Below, in pieces: positions 1 to 12,528 of a stretch of 64,000 bases of DNA. This stretch comes from Argopecten irradians (Eukaryota; Mollusca; Bivalvia; Pectinida; Pectinidae). Made by a program: the position numbers and the translations under genes. How positions within the stretch are numbered: the stretch's first letter is position 1; every line of letters begins with the position of its first letter. The notes under the pieces are model-generated. The model saw only the letters and a program-made list of their open reading frames with translations, had not been told where the DNA came from and made no database searches. Location of the stretch: assembly GCF_041381155.1 (NCBI RefSeq), contig NC_091134.1:41809338-41873337 (forward strand), given 5' to 3'.

Positions 1-311
1 ATGTAGAATGTTGGGCTGAAGGGCTAACAAGTTTGTTCAAATGAATGACCTTGCCTTTCATTCAAGATCACAGAAGTCAAAAAAGTATTTAAACAACTTC
101 TTGTGTAAATAAGTAAGAGTCCTAGAGACTGGATATTGAATTGTAGCGTGGTGGGGATCAAGGGACCTTCATTCATGGGCTAATTCATCAAATATATCAG
201 AACATGAACTTCTTCTATTAAAAGAGTTATTTGTATTGCCTTAATTGTTTCCCACTACAATATTTTTTATTGACAATAGTCAGATGACCGTTAAGGCCCA
301 TGAGTATCTTG
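1..311 (+). repeat. Partial copy of a dispersed bivalve-type repeat
   Basis: This stretch resembles the repeat at 36733-37262. It shares the segments reading TTGTTCAAATGAATGACCTT, a CATTCAAG...CACAG...TCAAA block and the ending AGATGACCGTTAAGGCCCAT. The left end runs off the window. The reading frame on the minus strand across 227-484 has no recognisable protein similarity and is treated as chance. Confidence 0.6.
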
Positions 312-2677
312 TAAAAAATTCCAGTGACGTCATCCATTGTATACGCCAGATGTATAGTTTCACTATCCAATGGTGGCCAGTTGGATAGTTTACTATTCAT
401 CAGTATTATCGTTGCATAGTCAAATATCCAACAGATGGTGTTAAATATGCATATTTTTTTAGCTTTGAGAACATTAACAGACAATGCAATTTCAAAGGTT
501 CATTTCACTGTGGTATCCTTAAACAATTTTCTTTGTCTGCATAACACCTCACGTCTCAATAAGTGCATTGTCAAGGTGTATAAACATGTCCCATTTTAAA
601 GTTATCTTTCGCAACTTTTCTTTAAAGGTGGGTTTCTTTCCCTATCATGGATTGGATTCCAAGATCACTTTTGCTCCTTTGGAATTTATAATTCTCTTAT
701 CATGAATTTCACTGAAAATAGGGTACTTCAATATCTAAGTCTTCATTTGATATCCTCAAGAATAAAATTCAGGGAAACTTTTTGGGACCGTTGCGTGTAA
801 CTAATGATTAGTTATCACTATAATTGCAAGTCAAATCCATTCTAATTTAATTGTTATGCAACTATGATATGGCGAATGGAATGCACGTGTACCTATATAT
901 AAACCTTGCCTGTATGTTTTCATTAGACCATAGAATAAACATGATTTACCTGTGTAACCAATTAAGTTCTTTTCAACTGTCCAACAGTTGGATAGTTGGA
1001 TTGTTGCAATTGATGAGATTCATAAGTGGATTTTTTTAAGTTGGATAACCAACCGTTGGTGTAGTATAGGCCAGAGAAAACACCCTATATCCCTCTATAG
1101 ATTTGTTTTCTCGGGCCTATTTTACATCAATTCGTTGTTTATCATATACATGGATGCTTTGCTCTAAAATTCACATCAAATTAGCTATGTGCCGTGTGCA
1201 ATTTAACTTTTGGATCAATAGCTGTTTTAACTAACTTAATAAATACGTTTAATTGCCAAATATCACAACCAATTATCGTTGTTGTTTTTAATTATGGGTA
1301 TGGAGAAGCAATATAGCATTGAGATTTAATGTCGGTCGCAATATGCATGGAAAGAATTCATAATGATAAATGTATAATTTGGATATGATATCGTGTCAAA
1401 CGATAACCCTAATCTTATACAAGAAATAATTTCGTTTTATGTCACATATGAAGAAACAGAAACCATCTGTTTTGTGCAATTTGTCATATAATAAACGCTA
1501 ACACTGCGATATAAGCGTATGAACAGATAAAATAAATTCAGATATAGAAAACACAAAATAGTATGCATGAATGTGATGATAAGAAGCAAAATGCTATATG
1601 GTAAATACATTAATGGTAGCTAGGTATACTGTACAGAGACTGCAGCTAGTTTGTAGAAACAGGGGGGTGAAGGACTGAACTAGACTTAGGTTAATCAACG
1701 GGCTCCGTTTATATGCATAATAGATTATTACATTATATAAAGATTGAAGAGTGTCGTTTGATTTACAAAATGTTTTAGGTTAACAGATGTGCTTACAATA
1801 CAGTCATGCATAACTAGGTCATAGGTAATATTTGCATGCATGATTGGTATGAAGTAAATTTATGTGCAGAGTTACTTTTTTTACATACATATATGTATTT
1901 GTAAAGAATATATGAATCACGAATGTAGGTGTGATACATGGATGAGTTGATGTATGTTGTAAATATTGATACAATTGAGTCAGTAATGAAGGTCAACATA
2001 TATGAGTTTTAAAATGTACATGTGGATTCAGTTAAGTCAGAATAGAGGCATGATCAGAAATGCATGGATGAGTAAATTAATTGTTCATTGTTTAGCCAGG
2101 GTGAGGTGTACCTCTATGATAAGAGATTACTGTTGAGATTCTGACAGAAAAATCACATTGGATTAATCAAACGGATTGATTATCGATAGTACAATTGATT
2201 AATGATGAAAGTTTTGGAAAAGTTTTAAAACAGATATGTATATCTGCTACATATTTGTTATTTTACTGAAAGTTAAGTTAGAATAAGAGCATACATAAAA
2301 ACACTGATATAACAAACCTCTGGAGAACAACTGAATGACTTTGTTATATAAGCATTATTACCAGGGAGTTTAACTGAATGACTGTATTATAAGCATCATT
2401 ACCGAGGAGTTTATCATTACCGGGGATGAAAGTGAAGTGCCATGAATTTGTGTGATCATTATAAACATGTTTACTTACTCCATTTACCTGTCATATTATT
2501 CCATAGTTCTTTATAGTTATAATGCTAATTACATGTAACATATACAATCTAAAACCATATCATTTTCAACTATTGATAGTGACAGTTGAAGTTTTGATCA
2601 ATTGTCTTCAACCTGCCTCGATCAATAGCTATCAGTTTTTAGGGACAATCACCCCAACACTTTTTTAAAGATTTATT

Positions 2678-2708
<31 letters not shown>

Positions 2709-3450
2709 GTGCAGTGAAATAGTGTATACATTGTATATCTGAAATAAGTTGAGTTTGACTGGAAGTATGACGCATGTATATTGTACATCTGAACAGAGTT
2801 AAGTCAGAAATAAGGCATTAAGTTTCATTAATGTGTACATGTTCGATTTTAGATGTTCAAATGACCAAGGTTAGCAGTTTCAGTGAGGAAATCTAGATGG
2901 TCTTTCCTCATATATACATATATATGATCGGTGTATGTTATAAAACACTTTCAAATTACAGGCTGACAGCCCCCTGCTGTAGTATAAAGGTGTGATTTTC
3001 TGATCTGTGACGGCAGACATTTAACTGTTACCGTGTATAGGTAGTATACTCGAGGGCCAATATCAAACTCTTTAGCAACATTATAAATGATTTCCTGTTT
3101 GTATATAATATTTATGATACCTGTATATATATATGTAACACAATCATTACACACTCACTACAGCATGTTTATAATACCATCTATTTTCTACAAGCTTTTT
3201 AGATATCATTAATTTGTGAGACTCCTTTAAATTGACAGACAAATATAAATACTAAGTATATACGTCCACGTATGTACATAACATATGCCTAAAAGTATAT
3301 CAAAACATTCGCACTCTAAACCGAGGGCTGTGAGATAAATGTGTATTCACCATGCTACCAAAATGTGCGTGTCTGGATCATCATTTTTTTAGGTAAATAT
3401 AAACAAATGATGTTTGACATGTTAGTTTATATATAATTAACGTTCTCTTA
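312..3450. other. AT-rich intergenic DNA, no gene seen
   Basis: No coding exon or RNA gene could be supported. There is a simple TA repeat at about 2683-2708. Short open frames on both strands (851-1039, 1814-1999, 2951-3154) show no motif, codon pattern or splice context suggesting a protein. Confidence 0.6.
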
Positions 3451-3615
3451 ACCGCCAGGCTGCTGTTAGGACATGCCTGGTTTGTTGGTGGAGGAAAGCC
3501 GGAGGACTCGGCGAAAACAAACCGACCAGCGGTCGTGACCCAGAGGCTTGTGGTAATATATCGCTCTCCACTTCTAGCTCTTCATTTTGAATCCCATGTT
3601 GGGCAGTTTTCGGTG
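3451..3615 (-). repeat. Diverged tRNA-derived SINE fragment
   Basis: On the minus strand this matches the SINE at 50971-51183. The shared blocks are the segment around GGAGGAAAGCCGGAG, the GACCAGCGGTC block and ACCCAGAGG...TTGTGGTAATAT. It is truncated and diverged. Confidence 0.6.
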
Positions 3616-3813
3616 GCTGTGACTAGTTTCACTATTTTGCCGAAATGTATGGTAATTATGAAAGTTATTATAGCGTTATTTAATCATCTTCCACAAAACT
3701 TCTGTGTCTGCGGGAAAATTAAACAAAACCTAAGTTTGTTTTTACAGATCTTCTTTCACCAACATAACTTGAGTCTAATCTCAAAATCATCCTAATCTTT
3801 AATAATATAATTA

Positions 3814-4932
3814 CCCTGCGAGATGTTGAGGTTTCATGAAGGAAATTCTTTAATATTCATCAATTATCCAGAAATATTGTCATGCAATTCATGAACTTAA
3901 AACTTTATAAATAATTTTAGGAAAGATGTTGCATGGATATTCATGAATCTCTTTTAATATCTTTTCATTAAATCATTAACATTCATGAACAGCCTATTCA
4001 TGCCAATTCATGAGTTATTCATGAACTACAACTCGCTGTAGTATTAATGAATATTCATGAAAATTAATGAACTGGATCAATTTATTATTATTCGTGAACT
4101 CTAGTCCGGTTAGTGTTGGGTTCATGAAGTTTCATGGATGCAAGTTGGAGTCAGCGGCATCTGAATTCATGAACTCTGGGGGTCCATGATTGTCAGTGGT
4201 TCGGTAGCTTCACATGGCTCTGAAACGAAACCTGAGCATACGATTAACAAACTAGTTTAACAATTGAATATAGTATTCTGATTGAGTTTAAAGCAAAATC
4301 CTTGAAACGCCGTATTGATTTTTCAATATAATTCAAATGGTAAATTGCTAAGAATTTTTTATTAAACAAATGGAAATTCTATTGGAATCAATTCATTATA
4401 TGAGGAAACAAATTCTTATGATAATAGGTATAATCCATATATTAATATCTATAATGAGTAGAGCTAATTTAAGATAAATTTTTGATTGTGACTGCTTTGG
4501 AGGAAAATACATATAGAAGTCTTCTGGCTCATGTGATCTTGTGACAAGTTATTTGACTTCAGTGGATATAGATTAAAATTCATCAAAATGAATGAAATAT
4601 CATGTCAAGAATCATTCATGAAGTTTTATGCATAACTGATATTCATTAAAAATTTTCAAAGTGAATGAAGAATTTCAATGAATATCAATTATGCAATTTC
4701 CATTTATTTTGAATAATTTTAATGAATATTAGTTATGCATAAAACTTCATGAACAAAATTCTTGACACATGGATCAATCACGAATGTTTCATGGATTCAT
4801 AAAACTTCATAAAGAGTTTATGAGAGTCATTGATAAATAAAAATTTCGATGAACCACAATCTGCTAATATTCTTGAAAGTTCATGAATCATTCATGAACA
4901 TTTATCAAGTCATGAATATCATCTCGCAAGGG
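3814..4932. mobile_element. Non-autonomous inverted-repeat DNA transposon with ATTA target duplication
   Basis: The ends are CCCTGCGAGATG on the left and CATCTCGCAAGGG on the right, which are inverted copies apart from one base. ATTA lies directly outside both ends (3810-3813 and 4933-4936), so a 4-bp target duplication is likely. The 1.1 kb interior has no coding potential. It is packed with TTCATGAA and ATTCATGAA motifs and contains a long internal hairpin at about 4594-4770, whose arms of about 50 bp include TTTTATGCATAACT and its reverse complement. The superfamily is not assigned. Confidence 0.8.
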
Positions 4933-5009
4933 ATTAAAAGTAATTTAAATGGCTGACTGCTATACAAGCATGACATCAATATCTGTTACATCTGTCAACA
5001 TGTTTCTAT

Positions 5010-5190
5010 CCTGTACGTACAAGACTATAACTTGTTCGCACAAGATAATAAGTTGTACGTATAAGATAATATATTTAAGTTATTCGTGGAAAATAATAAC
5101 TTGTTGATACAAAATACAAAAAAAAACATAATAAAAGTTGTTCGCACAAGATACTAAGTAATGCGTAGAAGATACTAACTTGTACGTACA
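5010..5190. repeat. Degenerate short tandem repeat (AAGATAATAAGTTGTACGTA-like)
   Basis: Units of roughly 20-24 bp built around CAAGATAATAA and CTTGTACGTAC or TTGTTCGCA recur about six times with heavy divergence, directly before the SINE. Confidence 0.5.
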
Positions 5191-5573
5191 CGCAGGCCTT
5201 GAGTTGAGCGTTCGCCACTGTGAGGAAGGCTCTGGGTTCTGTCCCCTGGTCGAGACACATCAAAGTCTATAAAAGTGGTAGTTTCTGCTCCTGCTTAGCG
5301 CTCAGCATACAGGGAGTGGGACGAGTGGTTCGCCCGTTGTCAGTATAATGTGACCGGGTGGGGTGTGTTGCTTGGTGTCTTCGGCGGCATGCTTCAGTGA
5401 TATAGCACTATAAAAAGGGCAACAGTTCCACTATACAAGAAGACACAACATGAATATACCGCAGTCTCCCAAAACACGGACCTCGCACAACATACACGCA
5501 ACACATCGCATACATAGGAGGCCGTCCTTAAATGACCATAGCTGTTAATAGGACGTTAATTATTCAAACAAAC
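5191..5573 (+). mobile_element. tRNA-derived SINE, plus strand
   Basis: About 380 bp without coding capacity. It begins with a tRNA-like head (GGCCTTGAGTTGAGCG..., a B-box-like GGTTCTGTCCC) and ends with the tail GCTGTTAATAGGACGTTAA followed by an imperfect CAAA-type repeat. The same GACGT-containing tail is found, inverted, in the other SINE family at 50971-51183, which suggests both use the same partner LINE. The family name is not assigned. Confidence 0.65.
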
Positions 5574-6606
5574 AAACAATCAAAAAGTATTGTTTGATTC
5601 AAGAAACCAAAATTATATTGCGTTTATCATACATCTACGTTCAAATGCTTTACAAATGCAACCCGTAAGCGAAATAGGACGATCATCATTAGCTTCTCCA
5701 TAGTATCCTTTTTGGGGCTTCGCGCAATAGGTAGGATTTTTTATTCCTTCCATGACTCGAGAATTTTGCCAGAATAATAAACATTAATCGAAATATTTAA
5801 ACGACACCGATTCTGGTAAAAGTTTTAAGAACTGGTACACAGGCAACACTTCTTCACGTGAATTTCACGTGAAATTCATGGGGGAAAATGACGTGAAATT
5901 CAACTGAATCGATAATACCCAGTCCAATCCCGCTACAGTTATATACACAACATCAACATTTTACATTGATCTTTGACTTTCATATCGAAGACCATTCGTA
6001 CGTTTTTACCGCTTTGTGTACTTAGTCTGCCTGTTTATTTGTCTGCTAGTTTTGATTGGGTAAATCGTACTGTCATCGAAACACTAAATATAAAACTGTC
6101 ACTGGTTATGTAAATACACGTGTATATCATTACATAAAATGGTATTATACCTTAATCCCAAAGTAGCAAAGGGCAAATTCTTGCGACAGTATTCTAAGTT
6201 TTATCAGGCTGTTTACGGTAAATGTATAAAATCTGTTATTAGGACTGAGTCAAAATACAATCCCTTAAAATGAAACAGAATTGCGCATGTGATCGGTGAC
6301 ATATTTCTTGTGTCTTCTCTTACGGTATTTCGCAAATATTCAAATGAATGTTTTAGTGTTGTATTCATATATTGAAATATTATATTCTATATATTTAGAT
6401 ATATTTTTTTTAGATTAAGTGTTTGTTTACAAATTTTCATGCACTTTGGCTGATGGTAAACAATCATATCATCAGATGCATGAAATAGCACAAATAAGAT
6501 TTAAATTATATAAGCCTACATTGCATTGCCGTTTTACAATAGCATGGTTAATTGTTTTAATTAATTTGTGTAATAAAGTCCTTATCATTATCTTTGTTTC
6601 TTTCAG
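5574..6606. other. Intergenic DNA, no gene seen
   Basis: No exon is supported. At 5854-5910 there is a cluster of CACGTG-containing palindromic words (TTCACGTGAA twice, then ACGTGAAATTCA), noted only as sequence structure. Confidence 0.5.
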
Positions 6607-7186
6607 GTGTTTTATTGCAAGTGTACTACTGATGGCATTATACACCTGCACTGTATATTATACGTTAAAGACCGATTAAAAACCAGATGTTCAAGGAGAC
6701 GTTTCTTTTAATTTCAAGAAAGTTAAGAAACAAATTCATGAAAACCATATGGAATCACATAAAACGTCAGCCTCGAGCAGACAAATCCACGTTCACTATT
6801 ACAACCCTCCTCCCCATTTCAAAGAGGTCGGAGAAATATTTCATGGGTGCCCAAGCAACTGCTCTGTGTCTATTGGAAACAATCGAAACTATTACGATTA
6901 GGATGAAGTGATATTTTTACATTAGTTCCCTTACCGAAACTATCACGATAGTGATGCAGTGATATTTTACATTCGTTCCCTTCCCGAAACTCCAGTGAAG
7001 ATGAGACCAGAACAAATATGGATTTTTTATAACAAAGAACCGATGTGTCAAAGGCGCAAACATATCAAGGCATATGATGGACTCTTCAGCTGGACATTGA
7101 CCTATCGAAGAGACTCCGACATACTTCGTACATTCGGACGATTTGAACATAGTCCCCTTCAGCAAGTGCGTTTCCCTAATATGTGA
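6607..7186 (+). pseudogene. Broken alpha-1,3-fucosyltransferase (GT10) N-terminal exon
   Basis: One reading frame starts after a good acceptor (TTTCTTTCAG at 6606). It encodes a membrane segment (CFIASVLLMALYTC...), a stem region, and then residues typical of the GT10 N-terminal domain: PPPHF, DSDAVIFY, VKMRPEQIWIFY, DGLFSWTLTYRRDSDI. Intact members are Golgi type II membrane enzymes that transfer fucose from GDP-fucose. Here the frame has TAA at 6677 and TAG at 6899 and 6923. The last two lie in the first copy of a 51-bp tandem duplication (6884-6934 / 6935-6984). A possible donor (CAA|GTGCGT) lies at 7165/7166. The C-terminal donor-binding half is absent from the window. It is probably a decayed gene fragment. 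The family call rests on remembered motifs only. Confidence 0.7.
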
Positions 7187-7315
7187 CGGCGACTGACGAA
7201 ACGGGCCCAGATGCGGCGATTATGACGTCGGAATACATGACGTTATAAAGTTACGCACATTTTTTGCCGACGTCACCACGTATATTTGCGGAAACTCTCA
7301 ATAAACTACGGTTCA

Positions 7316-7743
7316 TTAAAGGCCCAATATCCGTATCTTTCTTATTTTTTTCATGATTTAGAAGAATGTCGGAAAAAAAATCCTATCGCTAGGTGGGTCC
7401 CACTTAGTCAAACAAGCCGAAGTTAGCCGACATGGTAACGTCGTTGCCGAGAATGTCATGTGACTACCGTAACTACGTAACGTCCGTGCGAACTCTTCCG
7501 AAAACGGGTCATGAACTTTCCGACTTCCGTTCGGCAATAATCGTAACTTCTATGGCGACCAGTTTAAAATGAAGGCATGTTTACATGTATCGACTTTCAA
7601 CAACTGCTGTACCAAAGTTATTAAAAATCATTATAAATATTCTTTAATATATCTTAATTTCAACTACATCTACAAATACTAACAACATCGGAGTCGAATT
7701 TAACTTGAATTTTTGTCGATAGTTACGTATAGTGTGGCTTTAA
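7316..7743. mobile_element. MITE-like element, family shared with 13150-13390 and 33359-33580
   Basis: The left end reads TTAAAGGCCCAATATCCGTA. The right end, read on the other strand, is TTAAAGCCACACTATACGTA, a plausible imperfect terminal repeat. The interior segment around TTGCCGAACGGAAGTC (minus strand) recurs at 13240 and 33570. There is no coding content. Confidence 0.6.
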
Positions 7744-8806
7744 GCCCGCATTTTATGTAGAAATTTAGTTACCTGTACAGTATCAATACATAATATGAAT
7801 GGTAAATTGGTGAGTATCAGGTAATCAGTATATACATGGAAGTACTTTCTAACAAAAATATAAATAAATGAATAAATATAGCTGCGAACAGCACATTAGA
7901 AAAAAAAATATTGAGATTGTTTCTCTCTTCGTTAGTAGAGATAGCAATTAATATATTTATGAAAATTAATCAAAGATAAGAGTGAAACAAATCCTGACTT
8001 ATCTCAATCAGTTGTTAATGCAGTTTTTCGACTGAAATTCCAATATACCACATGTCAGGGTATCCGGACAAAAATATTTATAAATAAATTGAATACAGTT
8101 AAACATTTTTTAATCTTATCTAGCAATATTGTTTCTCCACGGATATTCTGGAAATTCCACAGGCTTGGCTCTTTCACAAGTTAATAATATTTTGCAATAC
8201 GTCGTTTCATATTTAAAATCAAATATCGAAAATCAAAGTCGTAAAAGTCTCTGAAATTATACCGAATACATTGATATACACGTATACTTAACAAACATAT
8301 CACGAGTGCGGAAACTTAAAATGCAAACCACAGGTGTATACAGACTCTGTATACGTATGTAATTCTATAGTAGAGAGAGAGAGAGTGAATATCTACAGAG
8401 CCAAACACCTGTATATGATCTTTAATTTTGTATGAGAATAATTTAAGTTTCTGATCAGTGCACAAGATGTCTATTTTCTTGTAGAATTATGCGACGATGA
8501 TAACAAGGAATGCGGTATTTAAAGTGGACGTCCGTATAGTTCAGTACTTATGCTTTGGTCACAACCCCTTCCGATTATGATGTACTCCCGGCATGAATTT
8601 TAGCCATTTTGCCTGGTCTCCGGTCGGACACCAGACATGGCCGGCCGGTGTCCGGGGCTCTTAGACAGCATCGGGGACGTCCCCCAAGAGTTTTAGTTCG
8701 AAGTTAAAATATCTCCGATATCCCGTAGAATTTCATAATCGGCAAAATAGACTTCACATATCGTTTAAACATCGTCCGATGTCCGGCCGGCAACATCCTC
8801 GATACT
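7744..8806. other. Intergenic DNA, no gene seen
   Basis: AT-rich, with a short AG repeat at 8374-8386. The segment 8620-8800 is locally GC-rich, with GGCCGGCC-type words on both sides (8640, 8784) that could be the arms of a worn hairpin. No exon is supported. Confidence 0.45.
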
Positions 8807-9134
8807 CCAGGGGTTCCGATCACTTACGATCTCTACACATCCTCGATACCCCAGGAGTTCCGATCATTTACGATCTCTACACCCCTGGACTATCTCATAG
8901 TGAAATTGAAGGCAGCTCAGCGGTAAAAAATTGACCAATCACAGGCTAGCAAAGATTTCCTTTGAAGACTACAGAGAGGGCGACTCTAACATCAAAGCCA
9001 CACAGTCGACCACAGTGTATCATTCATCGATGTACATCAAACAACTAAATTACCTGTTCTGTTCTGTTGCCTCCAGTTTTACTATGAGATAGCTAGTCCA
9101 GGGGTGTAGAAGTCGTAAGTGATCGGAACCCCTG
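8807..9134. mobile_element. Foldback MITE with long terminal inverted repeats
   Basis: The left arm (CCAGGGGTTCCGATCACTTACG..., followed by a duplicated 45-bp piece, then CTACACCCCTGGACTATCTC) pairs with the right arm (ATGAGATAGCTAGTCCAGGGGTGTAG... to CGTAAGTGATCGGAACCCCTG). The unpaired centre is about 150 bp. A relative lies at 59519-59756. Non-coding. Confidence 0.7.
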
Positions 9135-10059
9135 TAATTTAGCATATGATATGTGCACCTTATGGCATCTTGTGTTATCAGAATTAAACCACAGGTTTGG
9201 TAACAAAGAACTTCGCATGGCTCATTATCTTGTCAGAAAATCAAACATGGAGATCAGGTGACAACACATGTGTATGTATATTTCTGATTAACGAGTGAGT
9301 TATATCATAAACAAAAAGGAATGTAGTGGGAGCAAAAGTGCTACCAAACAAAGACGAAATACTCTTCTCTGTCAGCTTTTTTTTTTATTAAAAAACAATA
9401 AAATCGTTACAACTGATTGATGATTGAACCCTATACACTAAAGCTATATCGAAATTACTCGTTGGCAGTCAGGAATATTCATTACATCTACAACCTTAAC
9501 AAACAATTCAAGATACAAAATATCCATGAATCTTTATTTCGAGTCGAATTTATCACACATACATCACATAAGCTAGCAACAGGTTGTATTTCGACATAAA
9601 ACCAATGTAACAAAAATACAGGGAACAGTGCAGTAAAACATGGCTATAACGAACCGCGTGGGGCCAACTAAATCTATTCGTTGCAAGCATAGTTGGTTCT
9701 ATGACATTATAAATATATCATGTATTATTTTTGACAGAACATGAAAATTACTGCATTATATCCATTGATTCGATGTAACCATCGTTTACTGTATCTATAG
9801 GATCACAGAAATAGCACATATAATATGTTTTTTTCATTCGGACATTGACGCCAGAGGGTGAGAAGTATAAATGTACTTAAGTTGAACTCATATAATTTGC
9901 AATACGTTTTTCACTATAGACACACGGATATCTCCCCTGAAACATAATTTGTATAAAAAATTGATGAGTCACATTATTCTCACATCAGCAATAGTCCCTG
10001 GAGTTAACTAAACGTATATTTTAATAATTATATACCGAAGTTTAAACTGGTTCACTCAA
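9135..10059. other. Intergenic DNA, no gene seen
   Basis: AT-rich sequence without supported exons or clear repeats. The 60-codon open frame at 9417-9599 is unsupported. Confidence 0.5.
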
Positions 10060-12010
10060 CAAACATTCTACTTACAGGTAGCTTTCACCTGCTATCCAGC
10101 AGGCTTCTTCAGCCCTAATGACAGGGGACATACTTAGTGGTGTTCAGTCACATGACAGGTGATTAACCCTAAGTCATGTGACTGAACAAGACTGGCATAG
10201 GCTGCGGGCACGATGTGGCGTTATCTATCCTGGTTGAGGTCAGGCTTGGAGGCTGCGACGTAAATGGCCTCCTTTGCACCACGTTGGAACCAGCGTGAAT
10301 CTTGGTCCAATACTCTGATGCTGTCTGTTGTGAAAATGTAGTGGTTTCTCATATGGGCCCCAACAGGAGACGAATCTCCGTGGTGTTCAGCCATTAGTTT
10401 ACGGAGTGGTCTTTCCGTCTCTCCCACATATGTTGATGAACAGTCAACACATGATATTTTGTATATAGCCCCTGACTTGTACATGGTGCTACCAGCATCC
10501 CTCGAATGGTATTTCGTGTGCACTGTAACTCCCTCTTTGCAGGATGATGGCCTCCGAAATACCTCCGATGTATGGTTGGTAATGTGTCCCTTGGCTGGTT
10601 GGCGCTGGTGTGCCCGTTCAGTAGTCTTGGTCCTGCTTCTGGGGAGGTCCCAAGCCCACTTACTATAGCCCGAAACACTGAGAACTTTCTTCAGGTGATC
10701 TTCTTCCTGCGTTTTGGCCTGATGAATAGAGTATATGGAGTTGGCTCTATGGGTCAGAGTTCTTATAACACCCAGTTTGTGTTCTAGCGGTTGATGGCTG
10801 TCGAGTTTGAGATATTGGTCGGTGTGTGTGGGTTTACGGTACATACGGAACACAATGGATCAATCGTCACGAAGCCGAATGTACGTGTCTAGTACTAGGA
10901 TCGAGTTATCTTTCATCCTCTCGATTGTGAACTTAATGGCTGGGTGACGGTTGCTAAGATGGTCAGTGAAATCGTTTACCACATTGCTATATATGATTGC
11001 CAAGGTATCATCCACGCATCTCCCCCAATACCTAGGGCTGTCCGGAAGGTCCTCAGAGCCAATTCCTCGAAGTGTTCTATGAAGAGGTTGGCTACGATCG
11101 GGCTGAAAGGGGAGCCCATAGCCGCACCTTCCATTTGTTGGTAAAATTTACCATCTATTACGAAGTAAGTGGTACTTAGGCAAACAGGAGTCCGTGATCT
11201 GTTAGGAGGATAGTGTCGTTCGTTCGGCGAGCGCCTGATCCATCTCGAGTCTCTTTCGGATGATAGTACGCTCTCTTGTACTGGTACACTGGTGGACAGA
11301 GCAGTCATATCGTATAACACTAAACACTCATCTGCGCTCAGGTATACTGTGATAGTGTTTTCACTAGTTCAGTACTGTTCCTGGTGTGGTGAGCTGTACG
11401 GCCTACCAGTACAGATAGGATTTTCGCCAGGAACCTAGCTGTGTTATAAGTGATAGAGCCTCTAGACGCTACAATAGGTATGAGAGGAACAGCTTCCTTG
11501 TGTACCTTAGGAAGACCATAGAACTTAGGGACGTCCGCGGATGTAGGATGTAAGTACCTATACTGGTCAATAGTCAGAAGACCTGAGAAGCTGTACTAGT
11601 TTTGTGGTATATCTAGCAGTAGGATCCGTCTTAAGAGGCTTGTAGATGTACCCATCACTAAGGATTACCCCGATCTTCTCTTGGTACATAGACTTGGGCA
11701 TGATCACAGTAGCCCGTCCCTTATCAGCTGGTAATATAAGGTTGTTCACGTCGGCCTTAAGTGATGTTAGTGCATGTCAGTCATCCCCTGGTATAAAAGA
11801 CTTAGGGAGTTTGGTGTTTTTCAAGATCTTAACACAGTATGTACGTGAGTGAGAAGCTGCCTCCGAGTGTATTTGCATGCTGTCTCTATGCGCGTGATTA
11901 AATCGACAATGGGTAATTTATTGGGACTTATCGCAAAATTAAGACCTCTCTCCAATACCGACTTCTCCGTTGAAGTCAAGATCTTATCTGGTTGGATGAC
12001 CACCCAACTT
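10060..12010 (-). mobile_element. Penelope-like retroelement fossil (reverse transcriptase plus GIY-YIG endonuclease)
   Basis: Read on the minus strand, the element has recognisable parts in order. First comes an N-terminal region (LERGLNFAISPNKLP), then an RT N-terminal block (LPADKGRATVIM) and an RT core block (EGAAMGSPFSPIVANLF). A C-terminal GIY-YIG endonuclease follows (AIYKISCVDCSSTYVGETER). This combination is specific to Penelope-like elements. The 3' part (10060-10180) contains a hammerhead-like stem. The element is a broken fossil, probably truncated at its 5' end, with several breaks. Confidence 0.85.
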
Positions 12011-12528
12011 GACTTATATTATTATATATAGTATGTATTGCAATGTTATACTAATTCAACATTGCGCTTTTCCAAAATTGTCTTCAGGTATCAATTTAAC
12101 ACTTTACATAGACTTATGAACAAGATGACACTACAGACATAAAATCAAAGCTATAACTTTAGTGAACAACTTTCTAACACTCTACAAAAACTTATGAACA
12201 AGAATGTACTACAGACATTAAATTAAAGCTATTCCTTCAGTGATCAATTATAACACCTCCCAACCTCCATAGCTTACCTCGCAATCTCGCACTCTCGCTG
12301 TCTCGCCTCGCGATCTCGCGATCTCGCGACCTCGCAACCCCGACTTAGAACGCGAGGTTGCGAGTTTGTGAGGTGGCCCTAACCGGCCACCATACTATTG
12401 AGTATTGTAATGGACCGACACGACTCGTTCCCGTTACTCGTTGTACAGGTGTATTTGTAAGAAAAGGATGTTCTCACGACAAGGTGATTTCGTCTAGAGG
12501 TTTTTAATGCAAGACAATAAAATGAAAA
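12011..12528. other. Intergenic DNA with a CTCGC-rich repeat
   Basis: At 12277-12372 there is a GC-rich run of CTCGC and ATCTCGCG words followed by the inverted form GCGAGGTTGCGAG, so the segment can fold back. The rest is AT-rich without supported exons. Confidence 0.55.

Noticed and set aside
10221-12003. Several open frames on the plus strand between 10459 and 12031
   Set aside because: They are shadows of the minus-strand Penelope-like fossil.
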